A stretch of 64,000 bases of DNA, from assembly GCF_001579805.1 (NCBI RefSeq), contig NZ_CP014546.1, forward strand, positions 1,860,001 through 1,924,000, read 5' to 3'. Shown here one piece after another: positions 54,876 through 63,721 of this stretch. The first letter of the stretch is position 1. Each line of letters starts with the position of its first letter. The notes under the pieces were generated by a model that did no database searches, was not told the DNA's origin, and was given only the letters and a program-made list of their open reading frames with translations. This DNA comes from Pseudomonas azotoformans (GTDB taxonomy: Bacteria; Pseudomonadota; Gammaproteobacteria; Pseudomonadales; Pseudomonadaceae). The position numbers were made by a program, and so were the translations under genes.

Positions 54876-55130
54876 ATGTCGTTACGCCGTCTCGCTTTGC
54901 TGGCTTTTTGCGTGCTGTTGGCCGCTTGCAGCAAGGTCAACCAAGAAAATTATCAAAAATTGTCGGCTGGCATGGCCAAGGCTGAAGTGGAGTCGTTGCT
55001 GGGTAAGCCGACCGATTGTTCCGGCGCGCTGGGTATGTCCAGCTGCACCTGGGGCGATAAAAACAGCTTTATCAGCGTTCAATATGCCGGTGACAAGGTT
55101 CTGATGTTTTCCGGGCAAGGCCTGAAGTAA
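54876..55130 (+). CDS. Small lipoprotein with SmpA/BamE-like fold
   Basis: The 84-residue protein has a lipobox (LLAACS, Cys18) and the short sequence YQKLSAGMAKAEVESLLGKP, the SmpA/OmlA/BamE-type motif also seen in DUF3862 lipoproteins. Two further cysteines (DCSGALG, SSCTWG) may form a disulfide. It is probably an outer-membrane lipoprotein of unknown function and lies 30 bases before the lipocalin gene, with which it may be co-transcribed. Confidence 0.82.
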   Translation: MSLRRLALLAFCVLLAACSKVNQENYQKLSAGMAKAEVESLLGKPTDCSGALGMSSCTWGDKNSFISVQYAGDKVLMFSGQGLK

Positions 55131-55160
55131 ACCGGGGCGAGAGCCTGCGGGAGAAGAAGA

Positions 55161-55730
55161 ATGATGCGTTTTGTTTTGTTCCTTTGTGCCAGCCTGTTTT
55201 TGGCGGGCTGCGCCAGCCATTCTGGCGATGATCTGCAACCCAAGACAGCGAGCAACGTCAACCTCAAGCGTTACCAGGGCACCTGGTATGAGTTGGCCCG
55301 ATTGCCGATGTACTTCCAGCGCAATTGCGCGCAGTCCGAAGCCCGCTACACCTTGCTGCCCGATGGCGACATGTCGGTGTTCAACCGCTGCCTGACGACC
55401 GAATGGAAGTGGGAAGAAGCCAAGGGCACCGCCACCCCGCAAGTGCCGGGCAAGACCGACAAGCTCTGGGTGGAATTCAACAATTGGTTCACCGCGCTGT
55501 TGCCGGGCGTCGCCAAGGGCGATTACTGGGTGCTGTACGTCAGTGATGACTACAAGACCGCGATTGTGGGCAGCCCGAGCCGGCGGTACATGTGGATATT
55601 GTCGCGCACGCCGACGGTCAGTGCGGACACCCGCGAAGACCTGCTGAGCAGGGCGCGGCAGCAGGGGTATGACACCACGCGGTTGATCTGGCGCACGTCG
55701 GACAAGCAGATGGCGAAGACCTCGCAGTAA
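55161..55730 (+). CDS. blc: Outer-membrane lipocalin Blc
   Basis: The 189-residue lipoprotein has lipobox LFLAGCAS (Cys about 17) and the lipocalin motifs YQGTWYELARLPMYFQRNC (SCR1, G-x-W) and YWVLYVSDDYKTAIVGSPSR (SCR2), then MWILSRTP. Blc proteins bind lipids in the outer membrane and are induced in stationary phase or stress. Two Cys in RNCAQ and NRC can pair. A terminator follows. Confidence 0.93.
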   Translation: MMRFVLFLCASLFLAGCASHSGDDLQPKTASNVNLKRYQGTWYELARLPMYFQRNCAQSEARYTLLPDGDMSVFNRCLTTEWKWEEAKGTATPQVPGKTDKLWVEFNNWFTALLPGVAKGDYWVLYVSDDYKTAIVGSPSRRYMWILSRTPTVSADTREDLLSRARQQGYDTTRLIWRTSDKQMAKTSQ

Positions 55731-55737
55731 GTAAAAA

Positions 55738-55768
55738 AACCGCCGCCCGGATAAGGCGGCGGTTTTTT
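55738..55768. terminator. Bidirectional terminator between blc and hutF
   Basis: AACCGCCGCC and GGCGGCGGTT form a perfect 10-bp stem around CGGATAA, with an A-run and a T-run on the two sides. It serves the convergent blc and hutF genes. Confidence 0.92.
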
Positions 55769-57133
55769 TCAGCCCAGCAAATCCCTCAAGACGTGCGTGA
55801 ACGCCCGGCTGCTTTCTTCCTCACCGGCATGATGCCCATCGCGCACCACCCAATTTCCGTTCACCAGCACATCCCGTACCTGCCGATCGCCGCCCGCGAA
55901 CAGCCAGCGGTTGAGAATTCCGTCCTCAGTCGCCGTCGCCAGGTACGGATCATTACCGTCCAGCACAATCCAATCCGCACGCTTGCCCACTTCCAGCCGA
56001 CCAATCGGCTGCCCCAACGCCTGGGCACCGCCGTCCAGCGCGGCGTCAAACAGCGTACGGCCGACCATCGGCTGATCACTGCGATACAAACGATTACGCC
56101 GCTGATCGCGCAGGCGCTGACCATATTCCAACCAGCGCAGCTCTTCTACCACGCTCAATGACACATGGCTGTCGGAGCCGATACCCATGCGTCCGCCCTG
56201 GGCCAGAAAGTCCACCGCCGGGAAGATCCCATCACCCAGGTTGGCCTCGGTGGTCAAGCACAGGCCAGCAATCGCGCGGCTCTTGGCCATGCGTGCGACT
56301 TCATTCGCATCGGCATGAGTGGCATGCACCAGGCACCAGCGCTCATCCACTTCAATATTGTCATACAGCCATTGCAGCGGGCGTTTGCCGCTCCAGGCCA
56401 TGCAGTCGTCGACTTCCTTTTGTTGTTCGGCGATGTGGATATGCACCGGGCACGCCTTGTCGCTGGCGGCAAGCACATCATTGATTTGCTGCGGCGTCAC
56501 CGCGCGCAGCGAGTGGAAGCACAGCCCCAACTGCTGCGCCGGTTGTGCGGCGAGGAGGGGTTTCAGCTGCGCCTGCAGGTCCAGGTAGTTTTCAGTGCTG
56601 TTGATAAACCGCCGCTGGCCTTCATTCGGCGCCTGGCCGCCAAACCCCGAGTGGGTGTACAGCACGGGCAGCAATGTCAGGCCAATCCCGCTGCTGGCCG
56701 CCGCCTGGCTGATCTGTCGCGACAGTTCCGTGCGATCGGCATACGGTTGACCGCTGACGTCATGGTGCACATAGTGAAATTCAGCCACCGACGTGTAGCC
56801 GGCCTTGAGCATTTCGATATACAACTGGCGCGCGATCACCTGCAATTGGTCCGGGCTGATCTTGCCGACCATGCGATACATCAGGTCGCGCCAGGTCCAG
56901 AAACTGTCATTCGGGTTGCCAGCAACTTCCGCCAAACCCGCCATGGCGCGTTGAAACGCATGGGAATGCAGGTTCGGCATACCCGCTAAAACCGGGCCTC
57001 TCAGCCGTTCGGCAGCCTCTGCGCTGGCATTGGCCTCAACCTTTGTCAGCAGCCCATCGGCGCTCACTTCAAGACGTACATCGTTGGCCCATCCATTAGG
57101 CAGCAGCGCGCGTTCGGCAAAGAAAGCGGACAT
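55769..57133 (-). CDS. hutF: Formimidoylglutamate deiminase HutF
   Basis: The 454-residue amidohydrolase turns N-formimino-glutamate into N-formyl-glutamate in the five-step histidine pathway. It has the metal site NLHSHAFQRAMAG, HIHIAEQQKEVDDC, LVHATHADANE and GIGSDSHVSLSVVEELRWLE with the second-half Asp. ATG at 57133 (MSAFFAERALLPNGW) is chosen; a TTG two codons earlier is less likely. It is divergent from hutC, with a HutC-type operator between them. Confidence 0.96.
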   Translation of the reverse strand: MSAFFAERALLPNGWANDVRLEVSADGLLTKVEANASAEAAERLRGPVLAGMPNLHSHAFQRAMAGLAEVAGNPNDSFWTWRDLMYRMVGKISPDQLQVIARQLYIEMLKAGYTSVAEFHYVHHDVSGQPYADRTELSRQISQAAASSGIGLTLLPVLYTHSGFGGQAPNEGQRRFINSTENYLDLQAQLKPLLAAQPAQQLGLCFHSLRAVTPQQINDVLAASDKACPVHIHIAEQQKEVDDCMAWSGKRPLQWLYDNIEVDERWCLVHATHADANEVARMAKSRAIAGLCLTTEANLGDGIFPAVDFLAQGGRMGIGSDSHVSLSVVEELRWLEYGQRLRDQRRNRLYRSDQPMVGRTLFDAALDGGAQALGQPIGRLEVGKRADWIVLDGNDPYLATATEDGILNRWLFAGGDRQVRDVLVNGNWVVRDGHHAGEEESSRAFTHVLRDLLG

Positions 57134-57162
57134 GATCAAGGCACCCCGGTCGTGTGTTTATT

Positions 57163-57172
57163 TGTATATACA
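57163..57172. promoter_or_regulatory. HutC-type operator between hutF and hutC
   Basis: TGTATATACA is a perfect 10-base palindrome within a longer AT-rich stretch. It resembles the core TGTAtGTACA of the hutU site and lies about 30 bases from the hutF ATG and 70 from the hutC start, so HutC could control both and itself. Confidence 0.65.
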
Positions 57173-57241
57173 TATACAGACGTTTGCCTGCTCGGTAAAC
57201 TCCGGCAATCTATGCATCTTTTCCCCCTGCAAGGATTCCCT

Positions 57242-57991
57242 GTGCCGACTCCGCCTGCCAAGTCTTCGCTGGCTGCCCACATGGACGAAAGTCCGGCGCC
57301 CTTGTATGCCCGCGTCAAACAGATGATCAGCCAGCAGATTCTCAACGGCAACTGGCCGCCCCATTACCGCGTGCCGTCGGAGAGCGAACTGGTCAGCCAG
57401 CTGGGTTTCAGCCGCATGACCATCAACCGCGCCCTGCGCGAGCTCACCGCTGAAGGTTTGTTGGTGCGCATGCAAGGTGTCGGCACCTTTGTCGCTGAGC
57501 CCAAGAGCCAGTCAGCCCTGTTCGAAGTGCATAACATTGCCGATGAGATCGCCTCCCGCGGTCATCGGCATACCTGCCAGGTCATCCACCTGGGCGAAGA
57601 GGCTGCCGGTTCCGAGCGCGCCGTCGCCTTGGAGATGCGTGAAGGCGGGCGCGTTTTCCATTCATTGATCGTGCACTTCGAAAACGATATTCCCGTGCAA
57701 ATCGAAGACCGTTTCGTCAACGCCTTGGTCGCGCCGGAATACCTGCAACAGGATTTCACCCAACAAACGCCGTATGCCTACCTGAACCAGGTGGCGCCGC
57801 TGACCGAAGGCGAGCACGTGGTGGAAGCCATCCTTGCCGACGCCGCCGAGTGCAAGCTGCTGCAGATCGAACCCACCGAGCCGTGCCTGTTGATTCGCCG
57901 ACGCACCTGGTCGGGCCGCCAGCCGGTGACCGCCGCGCGTTTGATCCACCCCGGTTCCCGTCACAGCCTGGAAGGACGCTTCAGTAAATGA
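57242..57991 (+). CDS. hutC: Histidine utilisation repressor HutC (GntR family)
   Basis: The 249-residue protein has an N-terminal winged helix (VKQMISQQILNGNWPPHYRV, SELVSQLGFSRMTINRALRE, LVRMQGVGTFVAEP) and a UTRA ligand domain with VFHSLIVHFENDIPVQIEDR. It represses hut genes until urocanate is present. The start is GTG at 57242 with AAGGA 7 bases upstream; longer open frame upstream crosses the operator region and is rejected. Its stop overlaps hutD by 4 bases. Confidence 0.95.
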   Translation: MPTPPAKSSLAAHMDESPAPLYARVKQMISQQILNGNWPPHYRVPSESELVSQLGFSRMTINRALRELTAEGLLVRMQGVGTFVAEPKSQSALFEVHNIADEIASRGHRHTCQVIHLGEEAAGSERAVALEMREGGRVFHSLIVHFENDIPVQIEDRFVNALVAPEYLQQDFTQQTPYAYLNQVAPLTEGEHVVEAILADAAECKLLQIEPTEPCLLIRRRTWSGRQPVTAARLIHPGSRHSLEGRFSK

Positions 57992-58545
57992 GTTCCGTAA
58001 AAGTCTGGCGCGCCGCCGATTACGTACGCATGCCTTGGAAAAACGGCGGCGGCAGCACCGAAGAAATCACCCGTGATGCCGGTACAGGGCTGGATGGCTT
58101 TGGTTGGCGCTTGTCGATTGCGGATATCGCGGAATCCGGCGGCTTCTCCACCTTTGCCGGCTACCAGCGCGTGATCACCGTGATCCAGGGCGCCGGCATG
58201 GTGTTGACCGTAGACGGCGAGGAGCAGAGCGGGTTGCTGCCGCTGCAAGCCTTTGCGTTCAAGGGTGACAGCCAGGTGTCATGCCGTTTGATTACCGGGC
58301 CGATCCGCGACTTCAACCTGATCTATTCTCCCCAGCGTTACCACGCACGGCTGCAATGGATCGATGGCGAACAGCGCTTCTTCAGCACCGCGCAGACGGT
58401 GCTGGTGTTCAGTGTTGCGGATGAAGTGAAGGTGCTGGACCAGAAACTTGGTCATCACGACTGCCTGCAAGTGGACGGTAACACTGACCTGCTGGAGGTT
58501 GCCGTGAGCGGTCGCTGTTGCGTTATCGAACTGAGCAACCGCTGA
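57988..58545 (+). CDS. hutD: HutD family protein
   Basis: The 185-residue protein has the HutD start VWRAADYVRMPWKNGGGSTEEI and FGWRLSIADIAESGGFSTFAG, with a bicupin-like fold in the family. In SBW25, HutD is thought to limit hut expression by holding down urocanate-linked signals. It starts inside hutC (ATGA overlap), so they are co-translated. Confidence 0.95.
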   Translation: MSSVKVWRAADYVRMPWKNGGGSTEEITRDAGTGLDGFGWRLSIADIAESGGFSTFAGYQRVITVIQGAGMVLTVDGEEQSGLLPLQAFAFKGDSQVSCRLITGPIRDFNLIYSPQRYHARLQWIDGEQRFFSTAQTVLVFSVADEVKVLDQKLGHHDCLQVDGNTDLLEVAVSGRCCVIELSNR

Positions 58546-58587
58546 GCGCTTGTATGGCCGGCGCTCAGCCAGTATGGAGAGATGGGT

Positions 58588-58986
58588 TTACTTAACGCAC
58601 ATTAGTTGAAAGCCCATCGAAGAATCGCCAGCGGGTTTGTTGTCTCCCACTTTCAGCGTTAAAACGTTGACGTAGTTGATCGCCGGGACGCTCCCCAACT
58701 TGGCGTGGCCGTAGAAGATGTGATCATTGGAGCTGACGTCCGTCACCGACACGGTGCAAAACCGTGGCGCGTCCTTGAACACTCCCGGCACAAACCTGAC
58801 TTTGTAATCGGAGAAGTAATCAGGTTGGGCGGTGAGTTTCACGTCCTTGATCCACTTGGGTGACTGCGCAGTAACTTTTCCTGTTTTATCAAGGGTCGCA
58901 GTAAAGGTGGCGGCAATGGCCTGGACTGAAGCCATGCTTGTCGCCATGAGTACGATAAAGATGCCTGCCCGTTTTAGAGTGGTCAC
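58588..58986 (-). CDS. Uncharacterised secreted protein within the hut locus
   Basis: The 132-residue protein has a signal peptide (MTTLKRAGIFIVLMATSMAS, cut near AIAA) and a beta-rich mature part with two cysteines (RFCTVSV and LMCVK). The pattern is reminiscent of small fimbrial or CS1-type subunits (TATLDKTGKVTAQSPKWI), but no family is certain. It faces hutD and is divergent from hutU, so it interrupts the hut gene block. Confidence 0.6.
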   Translation of the reverse strand: MTTLKRAGIFIVLMATSMASVQAIAATFTATLDKTGKVTAQSPKWIKDVKLTAQPDYFSDYKVRFVPGVFKDAPRFCTVSVTDVSSNDHIFYGHAKLGSVPAINYVNVLTLKVGDNKPAGDSSMGFQLMCVK

Positions 58987-59191
58987 GATAAGTCTTCCAG
59001 GGTGTTGGGTGTGTGAACGCCGACTCTAAACCACTGAATATACGAAAAAATCCGTTTTTACTGGGCTACAGATAACTCAGAAAAATCGTCGTTGGGACGC
59101 GCCTTTTGCCTGGCAGGCCAGGCGCGCTATTTCACTGCTACGCATGCCCACCCTCGCTTCCCAACCGTGCGCACCATTTTGTTACCGAATG

Positions 59192-59220
59192 CCCCAATGC
59201 GGCGCAACGCTGCGTTGGGG
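59192..59220. repeat. Long hairpin in the hutU upstream region
   Basis: CCCCAATGCGGCG and CGCTGCGTTGGGG pair over 13 bp around loop CAA, with two G-T wobble pairs. No T-run follows, so it is not a normal terminator; its role is unknown. Confidence 0.6.
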
Positions 59221-59338
59221 TGACAAACTCCTCTCCCGGCAAGAAACGGCTGCAAGAAATTTCATCAAGCCTCAAAGCCTCAATTTCCAAGGCTTGCACA
59301 CCCCTCCACGAAAAATCCCGACGACGCCTTTCTAAAGT

Positions 59339-59354
59339 TGGCCGCTTGATTGCA
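59339..59354 (+). promoter_or_regulatory. Candidate sigma-54 promoter of hutU
   Basis: TGGCCGCTTGATTGCA has GG-N10-GC spacing and matches TGGC and TTGCA of the consensus. It is 87 bases before the hutU start. Sigma-54 control of hutU with CbrAB and NtrBC is known for SBW25. Confidence 0.75.
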
Positions 59355-59358
59355 TATG

Positions 59359-59372
59359 CTTGTATGTACAAG
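59359..59372. promoter_or_regulatory. HutC-type operator at the hutU promoter
   Basis: CTTGTATGTACAAG is a 14-base inverted repeat (CTTGTA/TACAAG) placed 5 bases after the -12 box, over the expected transcription start. Binding of HutC here would block open-complex formation. Confidence 0.75.
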
Positions 59373-59440
59373 TAAAGATGTGTGCGTAAGACTCTCCTTC
59401 GCACCATCCATGTTCGCGCATCGTGCCGAGGAGTCCAGCA

Positions 59441-61126
59441 GTGACCGATTTTTCTAAAGCCAAGCCTACAAAATACCGCGACGTCGAAATCCGTGCCGCC
59501 CACGGTAACAAGCTCACCGCCAAAAGCTGGCTGACTGAAGCGCCGCTGCGCATGCTGATGAACAACCTCGACCCGCAAGTGGCCGAGAACCCGAAAGAAT
59601 TGGTGGTGTACGGCGGTATCGGCCGTGCGGCGCGCAACTGGGAGTGCTACGACCAGATCGTCGAGAGCCTCACTAACCTGAATGACGACGAAACCCTGCT
59701 GGTGCAATCCGGCAAGCCGGTCGGCGTGTTCAAGACCCACAGCAATGCCCCGCGTGTACTGATCGCCAACTCCAACCTGGTGCCGCACTGGGCCAGTTGG
59801 GAACACTTCAACGAACTGGATGCCAAGGGCCTGGCCATGTACGGCCAGATGACCGCGGGCAGCTGGATCTACATCGGCAGCCAGGGCATCGTCCAAGGCA
59901 CCTACGAAACCTTCGTCGAAGCCGGTCGCCAGCATTACAACAGCCACCTGACTGGCCGTTGGGTACTCACCGCCGGTCTCGGCGGCATGGGCGGCGCGCA
60001 ACCTTTGGCCGCAACCCTCGCCGGCGCGTGCTCGCTGAACATTGAGTGCCAGCAGGTCAGCATCGACTTCCGCCTCAACAGCCGTTATGTCGACGAACAA
60101 GCCACCGACCTCGACGATGCTTTGGCGCGTATCGCCAAGTACACCAAAGAAGGCAAGGCCATCTCCATTGCGCTGCTGGGTAACGCCGCAGAAATCCTGC
60201 CGGAGCTGGTCAAGCGCGGCGTGCGCCCGGACATGGTCACCGACCAGACCAGCGCCCACGACCCACTCAACGGCTACCTGCCAGCCGGCTGGACCTGGGA
60301 CGAATATCGCGCCCGCGCCAAGACCGAGCCGGCTGCTGTGATCAAGGCCGCCAAGCAGTCGATGGCTGTGCACGTCAAAGCCATGCTGGAATTCCAGAAA
60401 CAAGGCATCCCGACCTTCGACTACGGCAACAACATCCGCCAGATGGCCCAGGAAGAAGGCGTGGAAAACGCCTTCGACTTCCCAGGTTTCGTCCCGGCCT
60501 ATATCCGTCCACTGTTTTGCCGTGGCATCGGCCCGTTCCGTTGGGCGGCACTGTCCGGCGACCCACAAGACATCTACAAGACCGACGCCAAGGTCAAAGA
60601 ACTGATCCCCGACGACGCTCACCTGCACAACTGGCTGGACATGGCGCGCGAGCGCATCAGCTTCCAGGGCCTGCCGGCGCGTATCTGCTGGGTGGGCCTG
60701 GGCCAGCGCGCCAAGCTCGGCCTGGCGTTCAACGAAATGGTACGCAGCGGCGAGCTGTCGGCACCGGTGGTGATCGGCCGTGACCACCTCGACTCCGGCT
60801 CGGTATCCAGCCCGAACCGCGAAACCGAAGCCATGCAGGACGGTTCCGACGCCGTGTCCGACTGGCCGCTGCTCAACGCCTTGCTCAACACCGCGAGCGG
60901 CGCGACCTGGGTTTCGCTGCACCACGGCGGCGGCGTGGGCATGGGCTTCTCCCAGCACTCCGGCATGGTCATCGTCTGCGACGGTACCGACGAAGCGGCC
61001 GAGCGTATTGCCCGCGTACTGCACAACGACCCGGCCACCGGGGTGATGCGTCACGCAGACGCCGGCTACCAGATCGCGATTGATTGCGCCAAGGAGCAGG
61101 GCTTGAACCTGCCGATGATCAAGTAA
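59441..61126 (+). CDS. hutU: Urocanate hydratase HutU
   Basis: The 561-residue NAD+-dependent enzyme turns urocanate into imidazolonepropionate. It has [32 protein letters not shown], the NAD-binding [14 protein letters not shown] and [20 protein letters not shown] with the essential YTSG/HHGGGVG region. The start is GTG at 59441 with GAGGAG upstream; an earlier GTG at 59423 precedes the ribosome site. It leads the hutU transcription unit. Confidence 0.97.
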   Translation: MTDFSKAKPTKYRDVEIRAAHGNKLTAKSWLTEAPLRMLMNNLDPQVAENPKELVVYGGIGRAARNWECYDQIVESLTNLNDDETLLVQSGKPVGVFKTHSNAPRVLIANSNLVPHWASWEHFNELDAKGLAMYGQMTAGSWIYIGSQGIVQGTYETFVEAGRQHYNSHLTGRWVLTAGLGGMGGAQPLAATLAGACSLNIECQQVSIDFRLNSRYVDEQATDLDDALARIAKYTKEGKAISIALLGNAAEILPELVKRGVRPDMVTDQTSAHDPLNGYLPAGWTWDEYRARAKTEPAAVIKAAKQSMAVHVKAMLEFQKQGIPTFDYGNNIRQMAQEEGVENAFDFPGFVPAYIRPLFCRGIGPFRWAALSGDPQDIYKTDAKVKELIPDDAHLHNWLDMARERISFQGLPARICWVGLGQRAKLGLAFNEMVRSGELSAPVVIGRDHLDSGSVSSPNRETEAMQDGSDAVSDWPLLNALLNTASGATWVSLHHGGGVGMGFSQHSGMVIVCDGTDEAAERIARVLHNDPATGVMRHADAGYQIAIDCAKEQGLNLPMIK

Positions 61127-61169
61127 GCCAGCACCCCCCTGAAAACAATCCATCAGAGGTTGAACATCC

Positions 61170-62615
61170 ATGGCTGCAAATGACACCACCCCGTTGATCG
61201 AGAAACGTTCGATCGACTACATCCCGGAAGCGGAAAGACACGGTCGTCTATTGAGCCAGTTCACCCTGTGGATGGGTGCCAACCTGCAGATCACCGCGAT
61301 TGTCACCGGGGCCTTGGCCGTGGTGCTGGGCGGTGATGTGTTCTGGTCGTTGATCGGCCTGTTGGTCGGTCAATTGATCGGCGGCGGCGTGATGGCGTTG
61401 CATGCGGCGCAAGGGCCCAAGCTGGGATTGCCGCAGATGATCTCCAGCCGGGTGCAGTTTGGCGTGTACGGCGCGGCGATTCCGATCGTGCTGGTGTGCC
61501 TGATGTACCTCGGCTTCACCGCCACTGGCACCGTGCTGTCCGGCCAGGCGCTGGGCCAGTTGTTCGGGGTCAGCGACAGCACTGGCATCTTGATTTTCGC
61601 CAGTGTCATCGTGCTGGTCACGGTGCTCGGTTATCGGGTGATCCACTTCATCGGTCGCGTTGCCAGCGTCATTGGCGTGATCGCCTTTGTCTACCTGTTC
61701 AGTCGCCTGATGAGCCAGACCGACGTTGGTGCACTCCTGCAGATCCGCCACTTCAGCTGGAGCAGTTTCCTGCTGGCGGTGTCGCTTGCGGCGTCCTGGC
61801 AGATCGCTTTCGGCCCTTACGTGGCGGACTACTCGCGCTATTTGCCGAGCAAGACCCCTTCGGTAAAAACCTTTCTCGCCGCCGGTGCCGGCTCGGTGAT
61901 TGGCGCGCAGGTGGCGATGGTTCTCGGCGTGTTTGCCGCGGCCATGTCCAACGGGCAATTCGCCGGTCATGAAGTGGCCTACATCGTCGGCTTGAGTGGC
62001 ACTGGGGCCACTGCGGCGCTGCTGTACTTCAGCATCGCGTTCGGCAAGGTCACCATCTCCACGCTGAACTCCTACGGCAGCTTCATGTGCATTGCCACCA
62101 TCATCAGCGGCTTCCGTGGCCGCCTGGAGGTCACGCGCTTGCAACGCCTGATGTTCGTGCTGGCGATTGTCGGCACCGCGACCTTGATCGCCTTGCTCGG
62201 CCAGCATTCGTTCCTCGGCGCGTTCAAGTCTTTCATCCTGTTCCTGCTGGCGTTCTTCACGCCCTGGAGCGCGATCAACCTGGTGGACTACTACTGCATC
62301 ACCCGTGAGCGTTATGACGTGCCGGCGCTGGCCGATCCGAACGGTCGCTACGGTCGCTGGAACCTGCTGGGGATCAGCGTGTACGTGTTCGGCGTGCTGG
62401 TGCAATTGCCGTTCATCTCCACCAAGTTCTACACCGGTCCTTTGGTGGCCGCGCTGGGTGATGTGGACATTTCCTGGATCATCGGTCTGGTACTGCCGGC
62501 AGCGCTGTATTACCTGTGTGCGAAAAAATGGCACGGCACGGTGCCCGATCAACTGATCCTGCCAACAGAGCAGGGCGCTATACCAAGAACAAACGGGCTG
62601 GCGACACAAGCCTGA
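61170..62615 (+). CDS. NCS1-family permease (CodB-like) of the hut operon
   Basis: The 481-residue inner-membrane transporter has about 12 spans and NCS1 features: SQFTLWMGANLQITAIVTGA in TM1, GPKLGLPQMISSRVQFGVYG, and WSAINLVDYYCITRERYDVP. NCS1 proteins import cytosine, purines, hydantoins and related rings. Placement after hutU suggests uptake of urocanate or histidine, but the sequence does not show the substrate. It lies 43 bases after hutU. Confidence 0.88.
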   Translation: MAANDTTPLIEKRSIDYIPEAERHGRLLSQFTLWMGANLQITAIVTGALAVVLGGDVFWSLIGLLVGQLIGGGVMALHAAQGPKLGLPQMISSRVQFGVYGAAIPIVLVCLMYLGFTATGTVLSGQALGQLFGVSDSTGILIFASVIVLVTVLGYRVIHFIGRVASVIGVIAFVYLFSRLMSQTDVGALLQIRHFSWSSFLLAVSLAASWQIAFGPYVADYSRYLPSKTPSVKTFLAAGAGSVIGAQVAMVLGVFAAAMSNGQFAGHEVAYIVGLSGTGATAALLYFSIAFGKVTISTLNSYGSFMCIATIISGFRGRLEVTRLQRLMFVLAIVGTATLIALLGQHSFLGAFKSFILFLLAFFTPWSAINLVDYYCITRERYDVPALADPNGRYGRWNLLGISVYVFGVLVQLPFISTKFYTGPLVAALGDVDISWIIGLVLPAALYYLCAKKWHGTVPDQLILPTEQGAIPRTNGLATQA

Positions 62616-62684
62616 TGGGACGTGGACAGGGCAGGATGCCTACTGACTGCCGTAATCCATTTCAAGATTGGGAGCGTCACAACA

Positions 62685-63650
62685 ATGAAAATGCATAAGA
62701 CCCTGATGGCCACCCTGCTCTCTGCAGGTTTGCTGGCAAGCGCTGGCGCCCAGGCGGCCGGCTGGTGCGAATCCGGCAAGCCGGTGAAATTCGCAGGCCT
62801 GAACTGGGAAAGCGGCATGTTGCTCACCGACATCCTGCAAACCGTGCTGGAAAAAGGCTACGACTGCAAAACCGACAGCCTGCCGGGCAACTCCATCACC
62901 ATGGAAAACGCCCTGAGCAGCAACGACATCCAGATCTTTGCCGAAGAGTGGGTGGGCCGCAGTGAGGTCTGGAACAAGGCCGAGAAGGCCGGCAAAGTCG
63001 TCGGCGTCGGCGCCCCGGTAGTCGGTGCCATCGAAGGCTGGTACGTGCCGCGTTATGTGATCGAAGGCGATGCCAAACGCAAGCTGGAAGCCAAGGCCCC
63101 CGACCTGAAAAACATTGCTGATCTGGCCAAGTACGCCTCGGTGTTCAAGGACCAGGAAGAACCCTCCAAAGGCCGTTTCTACAACTGCCCGGCCGGTTGG
63201 ACTTGCGAGCTGGACAACAGCGAAATGCTGAAAAGCTACGGCCTGGAAAATTCCTACACCAACTTCCGCCCAGGCACCGGCCCGGCGTTGGATGCAGCGG
63301 TGTTGTCGAGCTACAAGCGTGGCGAGCCGATCCTGTTCTACTACTGGTCGCCAACCCCGCTGATGGGCCAGGTCGACCTGGTCAAGCTGGAAGAAAAACC
63401 CGGTGTGGATAAAAGCGTGAGCATCAAGGTCGGCCTGTCCAAGACCTTCCACGAGCAAGCCCCGGAACTGGTGGCCGTGCTGGAAAAGGTCAACCTGCCG
63501 ATCGACCTGCTGAACCAGAACCTGGGTCGCATGGCCAAGGAGCGAATTGAGTCGCCAAAACTGGCGAAAATTTTCCTCAAGGAACATCCTGAAGTCTGGC
63601 ACGCCTGGGTGAGCGACGACGCAGCCAAGAAAATCGACGCGGCCTTGTAG
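62685..63650 (+). CDS. hutX: HutX, periplasmic binding protein of a betaine/proline-type ABC importer
   Basis: The 321-residue protein has a signal peptide (MKMHKTLMATLLSAGLLASA, cut after AQA) and an OpuAC-type domain: GLNWESGMLLTDILQTVLEK, SLPGNSITMENALSSNDIQI, FAEEWVGRSEVW, and YYWSPTPLMGQVDLVKLEE. GGGAG precedes the ATG at 62685. It is followed by a permease and is hutX of the hutXWV histidine importer by order and type. Confidence 0.88.
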   Translation: MKMHKTLMATLLSAGLLASAGAQAAGWCESGKPVKFAGLNWESGMLLTDILQTVLEKGYDCKTDSLPGNSITMENALSSNDIQIFAEEWVGRSEVWNKAEKAGKVVGVGAPVVGAIEGWYVPRYVIEGDAKRKLEAKAPDLKNIADLAKYASVFKDQEEPSKGRFYNCPAGWTCELDNSEMLKSYGLENSYTNFRPGTGPALDAAVLSSYKRGEPILFYYWSPTPLMGQVDLVKLEEKPGVDKSVSIKVGLSKTFHEQAPELVAVLEKVNLPIDLLNQNLGRMAKERIESPKLAKIFLKEHPEVWHAWVSDDAAKKIDAAL

Positions 63651-63721
63651 GTCAAGCGTGCCCGGCTACCCTGAGGGGCAGCCGGGCGCCTGGCCACAAC
63701 CCACTGGATCGAGAGCACGAT

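Larger units (their letters stand above)
58987..59440. promoter_or_regulatory. Upstream region of hutU
   Basis: This 454-base stretch has no supported gene. It carries a -24/-12 promoter (59339-59354), a HutC-type operator (59359-59372), a 13-bp hairpin (59192-59220) and, further up, the promoter side of the secreted-protein gene. GCACCATTTTGTTAC (about 59171) is a weak partial match to an NtrC-like dyad. Confidence 0.6.

Noticed and set aside
59138..61189. 683-codon open frame on the minus strand
   Set aside because: It mirrors hutU and crosses the hutU promoter; no domain.
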